A stretch of 64,000 nt of DNA, from contig NZ_CP084263.1 of NCBI RefSeq assembly GCF_022879575.1, positions 496,001 through 560,000 of the forward strand. The letters run 5' to 3'. Origin of the DNA: Caballeronia sp. SL2Y3 (lineage in GTDB: Bacteria > Pseudomonadota > Gammaproteobacteria > Burkholderiales > Burkholderiaceae). Below, piece by piece: positions 1-8,902 of this stretch. A program made the translations under genes and the position numbers. The first letter of the stretch is position 1, and each line of letters opens with the position of its first letter. Under the pieces are notes generated by a model, which saw only the letters and a list, made by a program, of their open reading frames with translations, did no database searches and had not been told where the DNA came from.

Positions 1-48
1 GTGATGCGCGCGCTGATGCGCCGGCAAGCGGGAGACGAACCGTCATGA
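1..48 (+). CDS. C-terminal end of a LrgA/CidA-type membrane protein (partial)
   Basis: The first 48 bases are open in frame 1 and end in TGA at 46-48. The encoded tail is short and basic (VMRALMRRQAGDEPS). Its stop overlaps the ATG of the next gene in an ATGA junction, as expected for the lrgA-lrgB (cidA-cidB) pair, where the small holin-like partner comes first. The assignment rests on the neighbour only, because too little sequence is present for a motif. Confidence 0.5.
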   Translation: MMRALMRRQAGDEPS

Positions 49-779
49 GCGCGATTCCACGGCTCAACGCGATATGGGTCTACCTCGCGGCCTCGCCGCT
101 GCTCGGCCTGACCATCACGCTCTTCGCGTATCTGATCGCGCAGTCCGTCTATACGCGATGCCGTTTCAATCCGCTGGCCAATCCGGTGTTGATCGCGGTG
201 GCGCTGATCGTCGCGGTGCTTCAGGTGAGCGGCACGCCGTATCCGACTTACTTCGAAGGCGCGCAGTTCGTGCACTTCCTGCTGGGGCCCGCGACCGTTG
301 CGCTGGCGCTGCCGCTCTACCGGCAACTGGGCAACCTCAGGCGGCTCGCCGCGCCGCTTTTCGTCGCGCTCTTCGCCGGGTCGATGACCGCGATCGTATC
401 GGCGCTCGCTATCGCGTCTTGGCTCGGCGCATCGCGGCAGACGATTGCATCGCTCGCGCCGAAGTCCGCCACCACGCCCATCGCGATGGCGGTGGCGACA
501 TCCATCGGCGGCATTCCGTCGTTGACGGCGGTGCTCGTCATCTCGACGGGCGTGTTCGGCGCCATCTTCGCGCGCGTGATTCTCAACGCGCTGCGCGTCG
601 CGGAGCCGGAAGCGCGCGGCTTCGCGCTCGGCGTGGCGTCGCACGGCATCGGCACGGCGCGCGCCTTTCAGGTCAGCCAGCAGATGGGCGCGTTCGCCGG
701 GCTCGGCATGGGGCTCAACGGCATACTCACCTCGTTTCTCGTGCCGGTGATCGTGCCCGTGCTCGTGCGCTGGCTCTGA
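45..779 (+). CDS. lrgB: LrgB/CidB family inner-membrane protein
   Basis: This 244-residue, strongly hydrophobic protein has about six or seven membrane segments and the LrgB family core, including the conserved stretch SATTPIAMAVATSIGG near residue 140 and the ASHGIGTARA motif near residue 198. LrgB/CidB proteins work with a small holin-like partner in murein-hydrolase control or in export of small metabolites such as pyruvate or glycolate. The start overlaps the stop of the preceding truncated gene, which supports translational coupling. Length and motifs are typical of the family; the substrate cannot be read from sequence. Confidence 0.9.
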   Translation: MSAIPRLNAIWVYLAASPLLGLTITLFAYLIAQSVYTRCRFNPLANPVLIAVALIVAVLQVSGTPYPTYFEGAQFVHFLLGPATVALALPLYRQLGNLRRLAAPLFVALFAGSMTAIVSALAIASWLGASRQTIASLAPKSATTPIAMAVATSIGGIPSLTAVLVISTGVFGAIFARVILNALRVAEPEARGFALGVASHGIGTARAFQVSQQMGAFAGLGMGLNGILTSFLVPVIVPVLVRWL

Positions 780-820
780 ACGGAAGCGACGAAGGAACGC
801 GCCTTGCTCGCTGCGGCGCC

Positions 821-1240
821 ATGAAGCCCATCCGTTCACTGTCGCTTGCGCCGCTCGTCGTCGCGATCGCGCTGGCATGCGCCGCGTGCTCGTCATCCGA
901 CGATGCCGCCTCCGATGCGCGCATCGTGCTGTCGTACGCACGCTCGGCGTCGCAGTGGATGGACTCGTGGCTCGACGGCAGCTCGCCCTCGTCTTACGCA
1001 AAACGCTCCGTCGATTCGGCCAGCGAGCAGATCGGCAAGATCGCGGGCGACCTGCAACGCGCCCACGCGCCCGCCGATGCCGCCTCGCAAGTCCACGCGG
1101 TACAGGCCGCCTTCGATACGGCGCGCACCGCGCTCGATTCCGGCGACCGCGCCCGCGTTACCGAAGCGCGCTCGACGATGCATGACGCCGCGTCCCGCCT
1201 CGACGCTTGGCTGCGCGCGCAACCCGGTGACGCGTCATGA
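821..1240 (+). CDS. Small putative lipoprotein
   Basis: This 139-residue protein starts with a basic n-region and a hydrophobic stretch ending in the lipobox LACAAC, so it is probably an outer- or inner-membrane lipoprotein. The mature part is predicted alpha-helical and rich in Ala, Asp, Ser and Arg, with no family I can name. Its stop overlaps the start of the NRAMP-like gene by four bases (ATGA), so it is the first gene of a four-gene operon with a metal-transporter-like protein and two PRC-barrel proteins. No strong Shine-Dalgarno is seen before this ATG. Confidence 0.75.
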   Translation: MKPIRSLSLAPLVVAIALACAACSSSDDAASDARIVLSYARSASQWMDSWLDGSSPSSYAKRSVDSASEQIGKIAGDLQRAHAPADAASQVHAVQAAFDTARTALDSGDRARVTEARSTMHDAASRLDAWLRAQPGDAS

Positions 1241-2457
1241 AGAAGCTGCTGGAGATATCGCTCGGCATCGTGACGAGCATCGGCGGCTTCCTCGAAATGG
1301 GCGAGATGTCGACCACCGCGCAGGCCGGTGCCGCGTTCCACTATCAATTGCTGTGGACCGTCGTGCTCGGCACGGTCTGCATCGCGTTCCTCACCGAAAT
1401 GTCAGGACGCTTCGCGGCGGTGAGCGGACACACCATCGTCGATGGCATCCGCGACCGCTTCGGCATCAAGCTGCTCGCGCTGCCGCTGATCTCGACGGTG
1501 ATCGTGAGCTTTCTCGTACTGAGCGCCGAGATAGGCGGCGTCTCGGTGGCGCTCGAATTCGCAACGGGCATCTCGTATCGATGGTGGGCGCTGCCCGTCG
1601 CACTGCTCTCGTGGCTCTTTCTGTGGCGCGGCACCTTCGGCATGCTGGAGAAAGGCATCTCGCTGCTCGGCCTCGTCACGCTGTGCTTCGTCGTCGCCAT
1701 CATCCGGCTGCGGCCCGAATGGACGCAGGTGGCCGCCGCTGCGGTGCCGAGCCGCCCGCACGGACACGCCGCGACGTACTGGTTCATGGCCGCGAGCATT
1801 CTCGGCGCTTCGCTTTCGCCCACGCTCTTTCTGTTCTATTCGTCGGGCGCAATAGAAGACCGCTGGGATCGCAGCTATCTCTGGCCCAATCGCGCGATCG
1901 CCGCATTGGGCATGCTGTTCGGCGGCGTGATCTCGGCGGCCGTGCTGCTCGTCTCGGCGCAAGTGCTCAACGGGCGCGGCATTCTCGATGTCGAAGACTT
2001 CCATCAACTGCCGCTGCTTTTGGTCGATGCGTTCGGCATGTGGGGATTCGTGCTCTTCGTGGCGTCGCTCGGCATTGCATCGCTCGGCGCGGCGCTGGAA
2101 GTGGCGCTGCTCGAAGCGTATCTTTTCGCGCAGGCGTTCGGCTGGAACTGGGGGCAAGACTGCCCGCCGCGCGCCAATCCCGGCTTCAGCCTCGTCTATA
2201 CGTGTGCGCTCTTGCTCGCCGCGTTGCCCATTGCCGCCGGCGCCGATCCGCTCAAGCTCACGGTGTTCTCCATGGCGCTCACCGCCGTCAACTTGCCGTT
2301 GATGGTGGTGCCGTTCATCGTCCTGATGAACGACGAGCACTACATGGGCGAGCACTGCAACGGACCGATATCGAACGTGGCGGTGATCGCCATTACCGCG
2401 CTCGCGTTCGTGCTCGGCATCGTCACGATACCGCTCGAATACTTCGGAGGCACATGA
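1237..2457 (+). CDS. Divergent NRAMP-like transporter
   Basis: This 406-residue protein has about eleven membrane segments and aligns over its first membrane segments with NRAMP (SLC11) divalent-metal transporters, including the AGA...YQLLW segment after helix 1. The two metal-binding motifs are altered: the helix-1 DPGN site reads LEMGE and the helix-6 MPH site reads SPT. Manganese or iron transport therefore should not be assumed; another cation, or a changed mechanism, is possible. The gene sits in an overlapping operon with a lipoprotein upstream and two PRC-barrel proteins downstream. Membership of the wider NRAMP fold is fairly secure, the substrate is unknown. Confidence 0.75.
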   Translation: MKKLLEISLGIVTSIGGFLEMGEMSTTAQAGAAFHYQLLWTVVLGTVCIAFLTEMSGRFAAVSGHTIVDGIRDRFGIKLLALPLISTVIVSFLVLSAEIGGVSVALEFATGISYRWWALPVALLSWLFLWRGTFGMLEKGISLLGLVTLCFVVAIIRLRPEWTQVAAAAVPSRPHGHAATYWFMAASILGASLSPTLFLFYSSGAIEDRWDRSYLWPNRAIAALGMLFGGVISAAVLLVSAQVLNGRGILDVEDFHQLPLLLVDAFGMWGFVLFVASLGIASLGAALEVALLEAYLFAQAFGWNWGQDCPPRANPGFSLVYTCALLLAALPIAAGADPLKLTVFSMALTAVNLPLMVVPFIVLMNDEHYMGEHCNGPISNVAVIAITALAFVLGIVTIPLEYFGGT

Positions 2458-2819
2458 TGGACGTCGTGCACGATATTCTCGACAAGCAGCTCGTCGACAA
2501 GAACGGCGTGCGCATGGGACGCGTGGATGGCCTCGTCGCCGAACTGCGCGAGGGTGAACTGCCGAGGCTCGTGTTCATCGAAGCCGGCACGGTCGTGATG
2601 GCGCGGCGCTTCGGCAGGCGGGCGCATCGGCTGATGTGCGCGTTGCTCACGCGCATCGGCGCGGGCCACAAGACCACGCCGTATCGCATCGCGTGGAAGG
2701 ACGTGCGCAAGGTTGCCGTGGATATCGAACTCGACGTGGATTCCGACGACACGCCCGTGCATGACTGGCAACGCTGGCTGCGCGAGCGCGCTATCGATCG
2801 CATTCCCGGAGCACGCTGA
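2454..2819 (+). CDS. PRC-barrel-like protein 1
   Basis: This 121-residue soluble protein has the layout of a PRC-barrel domain: an N-terminal strand with LVDKNGVRMGRVDGL (residues about 13-27), then alternating strands and a PYRIAW-K segment. PRC-barrels bind RNA or other proteins, as in the RimM C-terminus and photosynthetic reaction-centre H subunit. The ATG overlaps the stop of the NRAMP-like gene and its own stop overlaps the next ATG, so it is tightly co-translated. A role as an accessory or regulatory subunit of the transporter is inference from position. Confidence 0.65.
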   Translation: MMDVVHDILDKQLVDKNGVRMGRVDGLVAELREGELPRLVFIEAGTVVMARRFGRRAHRLMCALLTRIGAGHKTTPYRIAWKDVRKVAVDIELDVDSDDTPVHDWQRWLRERAIDRIPGAR

Positions 2820-3112
2820 TGCAGACCGTTAATCTCGATGAACTCGTCGGCCTGCGCGTCAACGCGATGGACGGCCGGCGCGTCGGCCGCATCTCCGCGC
2901 TGCTGGCCGAGGACCGCGGCGGCGATTGCGTGATCGCCGCGGTGCGCATCGAGACGCATGGCTTCGCGAGTCGCGTGATGCGCTGGATGGCGGTGGCGGT
3001 CTCGCCTGCATCCTTGCGGCACAGGCTCGCGCAGAAGCCGCTCGATGTCGCGTGGGATCAACTCGACTGGGCCGACCTGCGGCAGCCGCGTCTGCGTGAA
3101 GCGGCGCGTTGA
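2819..3112 (+). CDS. PRC-barrel-like protein 2
   Basis: This 97-residue protein is a second, shorter PRC-barrel-like unit, with the same N-terminal pattern (LVGLRVNAMDGRRVGRISAL, residues 9-28) followed by strands and a C-terminal VAWDQLDW segment. It resembles the preceding gene in organisation and probably arose by duplication. The start overlaps the preceding stop by one base and it closes the operon. No enzymatic residues are visible and the function is unknown. Confidence 0.6.
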   Translation: MQTVNLDELVGLRVNAMDGRRVGRISALLAEDRGGDCVIAAVRIETHGFASRVMRWMAVAVSPASLRHRLAQKPLDVAWDQLDWADLRQPRLREAAR

Positions 3113-3118
3113 TCCGCG

Positions 3119-4081
3119 TCACTCGCTCGCGATGCCCTCGATGGCATCGGCGATGCGGCCTGCTTCATCGTAATGCAGCATGTGTCCGCGATTCGGCACC
3201 ACCGCGATCGTGCTCTGCGCGATATCCTGGTGCAGCCTGCCCGACTGCGAATCTGCATCGACGATCGGGTCGTCCGCGCCCGCGAAGATCCGCACCGGCA
3301 CTTTGATTTCGCCGTATCGCCGCGACAAGTCATGCGCCGCCGGCACCATGTAGCCTGCGTCTTCGCCGATCGCGCGCATTTGCGACGGACGCAGCAGCAA
3401 CTCGCGCGGCTGCATCTCGCGAAAGACGTCCGGCACCGGCTGCGGCGCGAACATCAGGCGCAGGTTCGTATTGATCATCAGCCGCGCGGCAATGGGCGAA
3501 ACCGTGTAGCGCATGACATCGCCGATGACGGGTATCGCGGCGGGCGCGGTCAGCAGCACGTCGAAGCGCGCGCTCGGATAGAAATAGCCGCTGATCAGCG
3601 CGAGGCCGCGAATGTCGATGCTCGGATCGAGCGCCATGGAAAGCGCGGAGAGACAGCCGAGCGACTGCCCGACGACGACCGCCCGCGACAGTCCCATGCG
3701 CTTGAGCGCCTGTTGGAAGAGCGCCGCCTGCGCCTGCGGCGTCCATGCGCGATCGCGCGGACGTTCGCTGAAGCCGAAGCCGGGGCGATCGAACGCAATC
3801 ACGCGATGACGTTGCGCGAGCCGGTCGAAGAGTCCGCTCGCCACATAGTCTTGAAGCATGACGAGATTGCCGTGCAAGAGCACGATGACCGGGCCTTCGC
3901 CTTCGTCGATGTAATGCAGACGCACGCCATCCACGTCGATGAAGCGTCCGACGGCAGGATGATCGCGTTCGGCGCGGCGGGCGCGCAGCGCGGCCCACGC
4001 AGCCACGCCGAGCGATGCAGCCGCGACGGAGCCGGCAAGCAGTTTCCCCGATGACAAAGAGCTTGATGTTCTCTGACGCAT
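3119..4081 (-). CDS. Alpha/beta hydrolase
   Basis: This 320-residue protein is an alpha/beta-fold hydrolase. It has an N-terminal hydrophobic segment (residues about 14-30, probably a membrane anchor or signal), the oxyanion-hole motif LLHGN, the nucleophile elbow GQSLG with Ser near residue 138, an acidic residue in AGADDPIVDA and the catalytic His in NRGHML. The start at 4081 is chosen because GGGGA lies 5-9 bases upstream; an in-frame start at 4144 would add 21 residues without homology. It converges on the preceding operon with a 6-bp gap. The substrate is not predictable; ester or epoxide hydrolysis would fit. Confidence 0.85.
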   Translation of the reverse strand: MRQRTSSSLSSGKLLAGSVAAASLGVAAWAALRARRAERDHPAVGRFIDVDGVRLHYIDEGEGPVIVLLHGNLVMLQDYVASGLFDRLAQRHRVIAFDRPGFGFSERPRDRAWTPQAQAALFQQALKRMGLSRAVVVGQSLGCLSALSMALDPSIDIRGLALISGYFYPSARFDVLLTAPAAIPVIGDVMRYTVSPIAARLMINTNLRLMFAPQPVPDVFREMQPRELLLRPSQMRAIGEDAGYMVPAAHDLSRRYGEIKVPVRIFAGADDPIVDADSQSGRLHQDIAQSTIAVVPNRGHMLHYDEAGRIADAIEGIASE

Positions 4082-4380
4082 GATTCCCCGATGATCTGTA
4101 ATCGAGCGCGAAGCGCGCAAGTGGATTGAGCGAGCAACTCCCATGCCACGCGAGCCCGGCGCATCAGCTGGCGCTATTGTTAGTGGTACTGAACGGCTTT
4201 TCCCTCGCGGTGAAACGCTCGCTAAACAACTACCGCTTACTTGCGCAAGCGCAATCGGAGCCTCCGTTTCGCATTTACGAATCGACGAACAAGTTACAGT
4301 TGGTCCCGCCTGCCGTTACAATCGTCTAACGAATTGGCGCTAAGCTGCCGTCACTTCCAACTACAAAAAAAGGTGAAGCG

Positions 4381-5544
4381 ATGAAGCGAGGATCTTGGCG
4401 AACTCTCGGCCTGGCGGCAGCAATCTCGATGATGGTCGCTGCTTGCGGAGGCGGCAGTGACGGCGGATCGGGCACGCCGACAGGCACGCTGCACGTGGCG
4501 ATGACCGATGCCCCCGCATGCGGCTTCGATCATGTGTACGTCACCGTCTCGCAGGTGCGTGTGAATGCAAACGCGCAGGCCACGGACAGCGACGCGGGCT
4601 GGACCACCATCGTCCCGTCCTCGCCGCAAAGGATCGACCTGCTTTCGCTGACCAATGGCGTCCTTGCCGATCTCGGTCAGGCCGCGCTGCCGGCCGGTCA
4701 ATATCAACAAGTGCGCCTCGTGCTCGCGCAGAATTCGGGCAACTCGCTGGCCAATTCGATCGTGCCCACGGGCGGCACGGAACAGCCGCTTGCTACGCCG
4801 AGTGCGACGCAAAGCGGCTACAAGATCATTCAGCCTTTCACGGTCCAGCCGCAGACGCTCGTGGATCTCGTGCTGGACTTCAACGCCTGCAAATCGGTCG
4901 TTGCGCGCGGCAACGGCTCTTATGCGCTGAAGCCGGTCGTGACTGCCACGCCGACGACGGTGAGCGGGCAGATCTCCGGCTATGTCGCGACTGCCGAAGC
5001 GGGCGCCACGGTGTATGCCGAGCAGGGAGGCAAGGTCGTCCGGGGCACCGTCGCCGACAGCACCGGCAAGTTCGTTCTTGCGCCGCTCATTCAAAGCTCG
5101 ACGCAAGGCAACTACGATGTCGTTATCGTGCAGAACAACGTTGCGTCGGGCATCGTGCGCGCGGTGCCGGTGGTCGTGAACGCGACCACGACGGTTTCGA
5201 CGCCGGCCGCGCCTATCGCCCTGCCCGCCTCGTCGATGAGCAGCGTGAGCGGAACGGCCACTCCGTCCGCGAACGCGCTCGTGCGCGCATTGCAGACGAT
5301 CGACGCGAGCCCCTATGAGATCGCGTCTGCCAATGCGAATCTCGACACCGGCGCATATCAGCTGTTCCTGCCTGCGGCAGCGCCTCTGGTCAGCACCTAT
5401 TCGGGATCGCTGCCGCTGAGCTTCGCCGCAGTGCCTGCGGCAGCCGGTCAGTACATGGTAGAAGCGGATGCCGCGTCGGGCGCAACGCAGTCGGCGCCGG
5501 TCAATGCAACGACGAGCCAGACGAACCTAAACTTCAGTTTCTGA
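4381..5544 (+). CDS. DUF4382 domain lipoprotein
   Basis: This 387-residue protein begins with a lipoprotein signal (lipobox MVAACGGG near residue 20) followed by a Gly/Ser linker. Residues about 35-180 match the DUF4382 pattern, a beta-rich extracytoplasmic domain starting GTLHVAMTDAPACGFDHVYV. The C-terminal half looks like carboxypeptidase-regulatory or Ig-like beta repeats. Proteins of this type are common in Burkholderiales and lack an assigned role. It is preceded by a purine-rich AAAAAAGGTGAAGCG Shine-Dalgarno and followed by a clear terminator. Confidence 0.85.
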   Translation: MKRGSWRTLGLAAAISMMVAACGGGSDGGSGTPTGTLHVAMTDAPACGFDHVYVTVSQVRVNANAQATDSDAGWTTIVPSSPQRIDLLSLTNGVLADLGQAALPAGQYQQVRLVLAQNSGNSLANSIVPTGGTEQPLATPSATQSGYKIIQPFTVQPQTLVDLVLDFNACKSVVARGNGSYALKPVVTATPTTVSGQISGYVATAEAGATVYAEQGGKVVRGTVADSTGKFVLAPLIQSSTQGNYDVVIVQNNVASGIVRAVPVVVNATTTVSTPAAPIALPASSMSSVSGTATPSANALVRALQTIDASPYEIASANANLDTGAYQLFLPAAAPLVSTYSGSLPLSFAAVPAAAGQYMVEADAASGATQSAPVNATTSQTNLNFSF

Positions 5545-5552
5545 TGACCATC

Positions 5553-5589
5553 GAAGGGGCCGCCCGCATGGCAGCGCCCCTTCGTTTTT
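5553..5589 (+). terminator. Rho-independent terminator after the DUF4382 gene
   Basis: GAAGGGGC at 5553-5560 pairs perfectly with GCCCCTTC at 5576-5583 and is followed by GTTTTT. The hairpin starts 8 bases after the stop codon and ends just before the next small gene. Confidence 0.75.
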
Positions 5590-5600
5590 CGGAGTGTTTG

Positions 5601-5762
5601 ATGAGGAAATTCGTCGTTCTCACGTCATTGCTGGTGACTGTCGGCATGCTCGGCGGGTGCGCGGTGTATGTACCCGATGCACCCTATGTCACGGTCAAAC
5701 CGCAAGGCGGTCCGGGCAATGGATTCTGCCCGCCGGGACAGGGAAAGAAGGGCAACTGTTGA
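5601..5762 (+). CDS. Very small lipoprotein
   Basis: This 53-residue product has a lipoprotein signal with lipobox MLGGC near residue 19 and a mature part of only about 33 residues rich in Pro, Gly and Lys, ending GQGKKGNC. GGAG lies 6-9 bases before the ATG. Such short lipoproteins are common next to envelope genes in Burkholderia; the function is unknown. It lies beyond the terminator of the DUF4382 gene, so it may have its own promoter or depend on read-through. Confidence 0.7.
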   Translation: MRKFVVLTSLLVTVGMLGGCAVYVPDAPYVTVKPQGGPGNGFCPPGQGKKGNC

Positions 5763-5910
5763 CGCGGTCGAATACGCGAACGGGTCGTGAAGGCATAGGT
5801 CCTGGGCGGTGCGCCAGTTCGCGAGGGCGCAACCGGCGCGCATCAGGCCGGCCTCGGAACGTCGCTTGCTGCCGTCCGAGATCAAGCAACCGACCTGGCG
5901 AGGCCCGACC

Positions 5911-6147
5911 ATGAATCAGAAACCGCAAGACCCGCAGAACGCCGTATCGGAAGATGGCCATATCGAAAGCCAGCCGATTCCCGGTCACAACGAAAACATT
6001 CCGACGAACCCGGCCGACGATCCGAAGCGCGGCCCGACCGAAGACCGCGCGCCGGACGCCACGCCCGATACCAAACCCGGCACGCCGCCCGGCTCGCAGA
6101 GCGAGAACGACCGCCTCAAGACGCCCGAGGACGGCAATCCGCTATAG
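5911..6147 (+). CDS. Disordered hypothetical protein
   Basis: This 78-residue protein is almost entirely hydrophilic and rich in Pro, Asp, Glu and Asn, with no predicted hydrophobic core, so it is probably intrinsically disordered. It resembles in composition the small minus-strand protein at 15644-15814. No motif gives a function. The start has a modest purine-rich site (GGCGAGG) about 8 bases upstream. Confidence 0.55.
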   Translation: MNQKPQDPQNAVSEDGHIESQPIPGHNENIPTNPADDPKRGPTEDRAPDATPDTKPGTPPGSQSENDRLKTPEDGNPL

Positions 6148-6166
6148 ATCGCACGCGGCTTCCGTC

Positions 6167-6592
6167 TTATCTGTCCGGGACGGACGGCGTCGAAATCGCC
6201 TGAATGGTCGAGGACACTTCCCCGTCGGAATAGATCGCGATATCGCCGAGTGCGAGCATGCCGACGAGGTTCTTCTCGCTGTCCACGACAGGCATGCGGC
6301 GAATCTGCAACTGCTCCATCCTGCGCATGGCGTCGTGAATCTCGTCGTCTTCGAAGCACCATTCGACGGGCTCGCTCGCCACCTCCTGCACCGCGCACGA
6401 CGACTCCTTGCCCACCGAGACCGCGCGCACCACGATATCGCGGTCGGTCACGACGCCCTTCAGGCGCGTGCCGTCGCACACCGGAAGCGCGCCGACGTTG
6501 AGTTCGTCCATTAGTTCGGCTGCGCGGCGAATGCTTTCGTTCGGCGCGATGGTCTGAACGCCGCGTGTCATTACTTCGGCTACCTTGGTCAT
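6167..6592 (-). CDS. Tandem CBS-domain protein
   Basis: This 141-residue protein consists of two CBS repeats (about residues 5-60 and 75-130), with the signatures VMTRGVQTIAPN, GALPV...GVVTDRDIV and RRMPVVD...VGMLALGDIA. CBS pairs bind adenine nucleotides such as AMP, ATP or SAM and act as energy sensors. The start at 6592 has an excellent AGGAGG site; a longer reading frame upstream lacks one. It converges with the disordered-protein gene and diverges from the GT4 operon. Confidence 0.9.
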   Translation of the reverse strand: MTKVAEVMTRGVQTIAPNESIRRAAELMDELNVGALPVCDGTRLKGVVTDRDIVVRAVSVGKESSCAVQEVASEPVEWCFEDDEIHDAMRRMEQLQIRRMPVVDSEKNLVGMLALGDIAIYSDGEVSSTIQAISTPSVPDR

Positions 6593-6712
6593 GACTTCCT
6601 CCTCGCTTTCATGGCACTCCCGATGCAGCATGCAGCGTGCCGTTCTCATCGCCCGCGCGCGTCGGCCTGTTGATTGCTAATCGAAGCCCATACGGTCAAT
6701 GCGGAACGCACA

Positions 6713-7798
6713 ATGAAAATCGCACAGGTCGCACCGCTCTACGAGAGCGTCCCTCCTATCGCATACGGCGCCACCGAGCGCATCATTTCTTATCTGACGG
6801 AAGCACTGGTCGCCCTCGGGCATGAAGTCACGCTGTTCGCCACGGCGGATTCGAAAACGCGCGCCCGCTTGCATGCGAGCACTCCGACGGCGCTCTGGCG
6901 CGACGAACGCGTGTGGGATACGACGAGCCATCATCTGCGCCAGCTCGAAGCTGTCATCGAACGTTCATCGCAGTTCGATGTGATTCACTTTCACACCGAG
7001 CCCATTCATCTGCCGATGCAGCGCTTCCTCGCGTGCGCATCGCTCACGACCATGCACGGGCGTCTGCTTCCTGCGGATCATGGTCCGCTCTTCGAGACCT
7101 TTGCGAATGCGCCGCTCGTCTCGATCTCCGACAGCCAGCGCCGCGGCGCGCCGCACGCGAACTGGCGGGCCACCGTGCATCACGGCCTCGCGCTCGATGA
7201 GATGCGTTATTCGCGCGAAGGCGGCGACTATCTGCTCTTCGTCGGCCGCGTGATGCCGGAGAAGCGCATCGATCGCGCCATCGAGATCGCGCGTCGCGCG
7301 GGGCTGCCGCTGAAGATCGCCGCTGCGGTGCATCCCGGCGAGCGCGCGTACTTCAAGGAGACGATCTGGCCGCTTATCGCGGAATCGGAGTCCTTTGTCG
7401 AATATCTCGGCGAAGTGGGCGGCGAGACGCGCCGCGCGCTCTTCGCGAACGCACGTGCGCTCGTCTTTCCTATCGACTGGGAAGAACCGTTCGGCCTCGT
7501 GATGATCGAGGCGATGGCCTCTGGCACGCCGGTCGTCGCGTTCAGGCGCGGCGCCGTGCCCGAAGTCATCGAGCATGGCGTGAACGGCTTCATCGTCGAC
7601 GATGTGGACGAAGCCGTGCGCGCCGTTCGCGAGATTGGCGCAATAGACCGCGCGCGCTGCCGCAAGACGTTCGAGCAGCGCTTCTCGTCCGAACGCATGG
7701 CGCGCGACTATCTCGCGGTCTATCACAATCTGCTTCAAAGCCGTACGAGCGCGGACGCCTTCATCACCGCTGCCGACACCGACGCGCTGGAAGCCTAA
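6713..7798 (+). CDS. Family 4 glycosyltransferase (copy 1)
   Basis: This 361-residue protein is a GT-B fold retaining glycosyltransferase of family GT4. The N-terminal domain opens MKIAQVAPLYESVPP. The C-terminal domain has LLFVGRVMPEKRIDRAI and the nucleotide-sugar motif EPFGLVMIEAMASGTPVV, with the conserved EX7E around residue 262. The start at 6713 aligns with the start of the downstream paralogue. It is the first gene of a probable three-gene operon with a second GT4 and a HAD-ATPase fusion. The acceptor is unknown. Confidence 0.9.
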   Translation: MKIAQVAPLYESVPPIAYGATERIISYLTEALVALGHEVTLFATADSKTRARLHASTPTALWRDERVWDTTSHHLRQLEAVIERSSQFDVIHFHTEPIHLPMQRFLACASLTTMHGRLLPADHGPLFETFANAPLVSISDSQRRGAPHANWRATVHHGLALDEMRYSREGGDYLLFVGRVMPEKRIDRAIEIARRAGLPLKIAAAVHPGERAYFKETIWPLIAESESFVEYLGEVGGETRRALFANARALVFPIDWEEPFGLVMIEAMASGTPVVAFRRGAVPEVIEHGVNGFIVDDVDEAVRAVREIGAIDRARCRKTFEQRFSSERMARDYLAVYHNLLQSRTSADAFITAADTDALEA

Positions 7799-7816
7799 CC
7801 ATTCACACGAACCACC

Positions 7817-8887
7817 ATGCGCATCGCTCAAGTCTCGACGCTCTATGAAAGCGTGCCGCCCCGGCGTTACGGCGGCATCGAACGGATCGTGTCCTATCTC
7901 AGCGAAGAACTCGTGGCATTGGGTCACGACGTGACGCTTTTCGCGAGCGCGGACTCGCGCACGAGCGCGAAGCTCGTCGCGGGAAGCGACTGCGCGGTGC
8001 GGCTCGTCGAAGACACCGCCGATCCGCAAGCCTTTCACTTTGCGATGCTCGAAGACGTGGTCGCCGCGTCGAAGCATTTCGACATCGTGCATTTCCACAC
8101 GGATTACCAGAGCTTTCCGTTCGCGCGCCGCATGCAGTGCGCGCATGTGACGACGCTGCACTGGCGGCTCGACGTGCCCGGGCTCGAACCCATGTACCGC
8201 CGCTTCGCCGATATCCCGCTCGTGTCCATCTCGAACGCGCAGCGCGCGCCGCTGCCTTGGCTCGCGTGGGCGGGCACCGTGTATCACGGCTTGCCGGACA
8301 CGCTCTATCCGTTCCATGAACGCGCGGGCGAACATCTCGCGTTCGTCGGACGGATCGCGCCGGCCAAGGGACCGGATGCGGCCATTCGCATTGCGCGTCG
8401 CGCGGGCATGCCGCTCAAGATCGCCGCGAAAGTGGATGAAGCCGACCGCCCGTATTTCGAAAGCGCGGTGGAGCCGCTCGTCGAAGCGCCGCTGATCGAA
8501 TACGTCGGCGAGCAAGACGATGCGGGCAAGAGCCGCATCATCGGGCAAGCGCGCGCGCTGCTCTTTCCGATCGACTGGCCGGAGCCGTTCGGCCTCGTGA
8601 TGATCGAGGCGCTCGCGTGCGGCACACCTGTGATCGCGTTCGGGCGCGGCTCGGTGCCGGAGATCATCGAGGATGGCGTGAACGGCTTCGTCGTGCGCAA
8701 CGAGGACGAAGCAGTGGAAGCGCTCGCGCGTCTGCCGGAGATCGATCGCCGCCGCTGCCGCGAAACCTTCGAGCGGCGCTTCACGGCGGAGCGCATGGCG
8801 CGCGATTACGTCGATGTTTACCAGCGTCTCGTCGATGCCCGCGCGGCCCGTTGCACGCCGCCGTCGCTCGTCGAGCAGGATGCCTAA
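7817..8887 (+). CDS. Family 4 glycosyltransferase (copy 2)
   Basis: This 356-residue protein is a close paralogue of the preceding gene, sharing the opening IAQVSTLYESVPP, the LAFVGRIAPAKGPDAAI segment and the EPFGLVMIEALACGTPVI donor-binding motif. The tandem arrangement with 18 bp between the genes indicates duplication and divergence, possibly two successive sugar additions. The next gene starts 15 bp downstream after a GAGAGGA-type ribosome site. The product glycan or glycoside cannot be inferred. Confidence 0.9.
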   Translation: MRIAQVSTLYESVPPRRYGGIERIVSYLSEELVALGHDVTLFASADSRTSAKLVAGSDCAVRLVEDTADPQAFHFAMLEDVVAASKHFDIVHFHTDYQSFPFARRMQCAHVTTLHWRLDVPGLEPMYRRFADIPLVSISNAQRAPLPWLAWAGTVYHGLPDTLYPFHERAGEHLAFVGRIAPAKGPDAAIRIARRAGMPLKIAAKVDEADRPYFESAVEPLVEAPLIEYVGEQDDAGKSRIIGQARALLFPIDWPEPFGLVMIEALACGTPVIAFGRGSVPEIIEDGVNGFVVRNEDEAVEALARLPEIDRRRCRETFERRFTAERMARDYVDVYQRLVDARAARCTPPSLVEQDA

Positions 8888-8902
8888 CGAGAGGACACGC
8901 GC

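Noticed and set aside
846..2819. 657-codon plus-strand frame through the lipoprotein and NRAMP-like genes
   Set aside because: Only its last 121 codons are real (PRC-barrel protein 1, separate start at 2454); the rest is an Arg-rich shadow frame.
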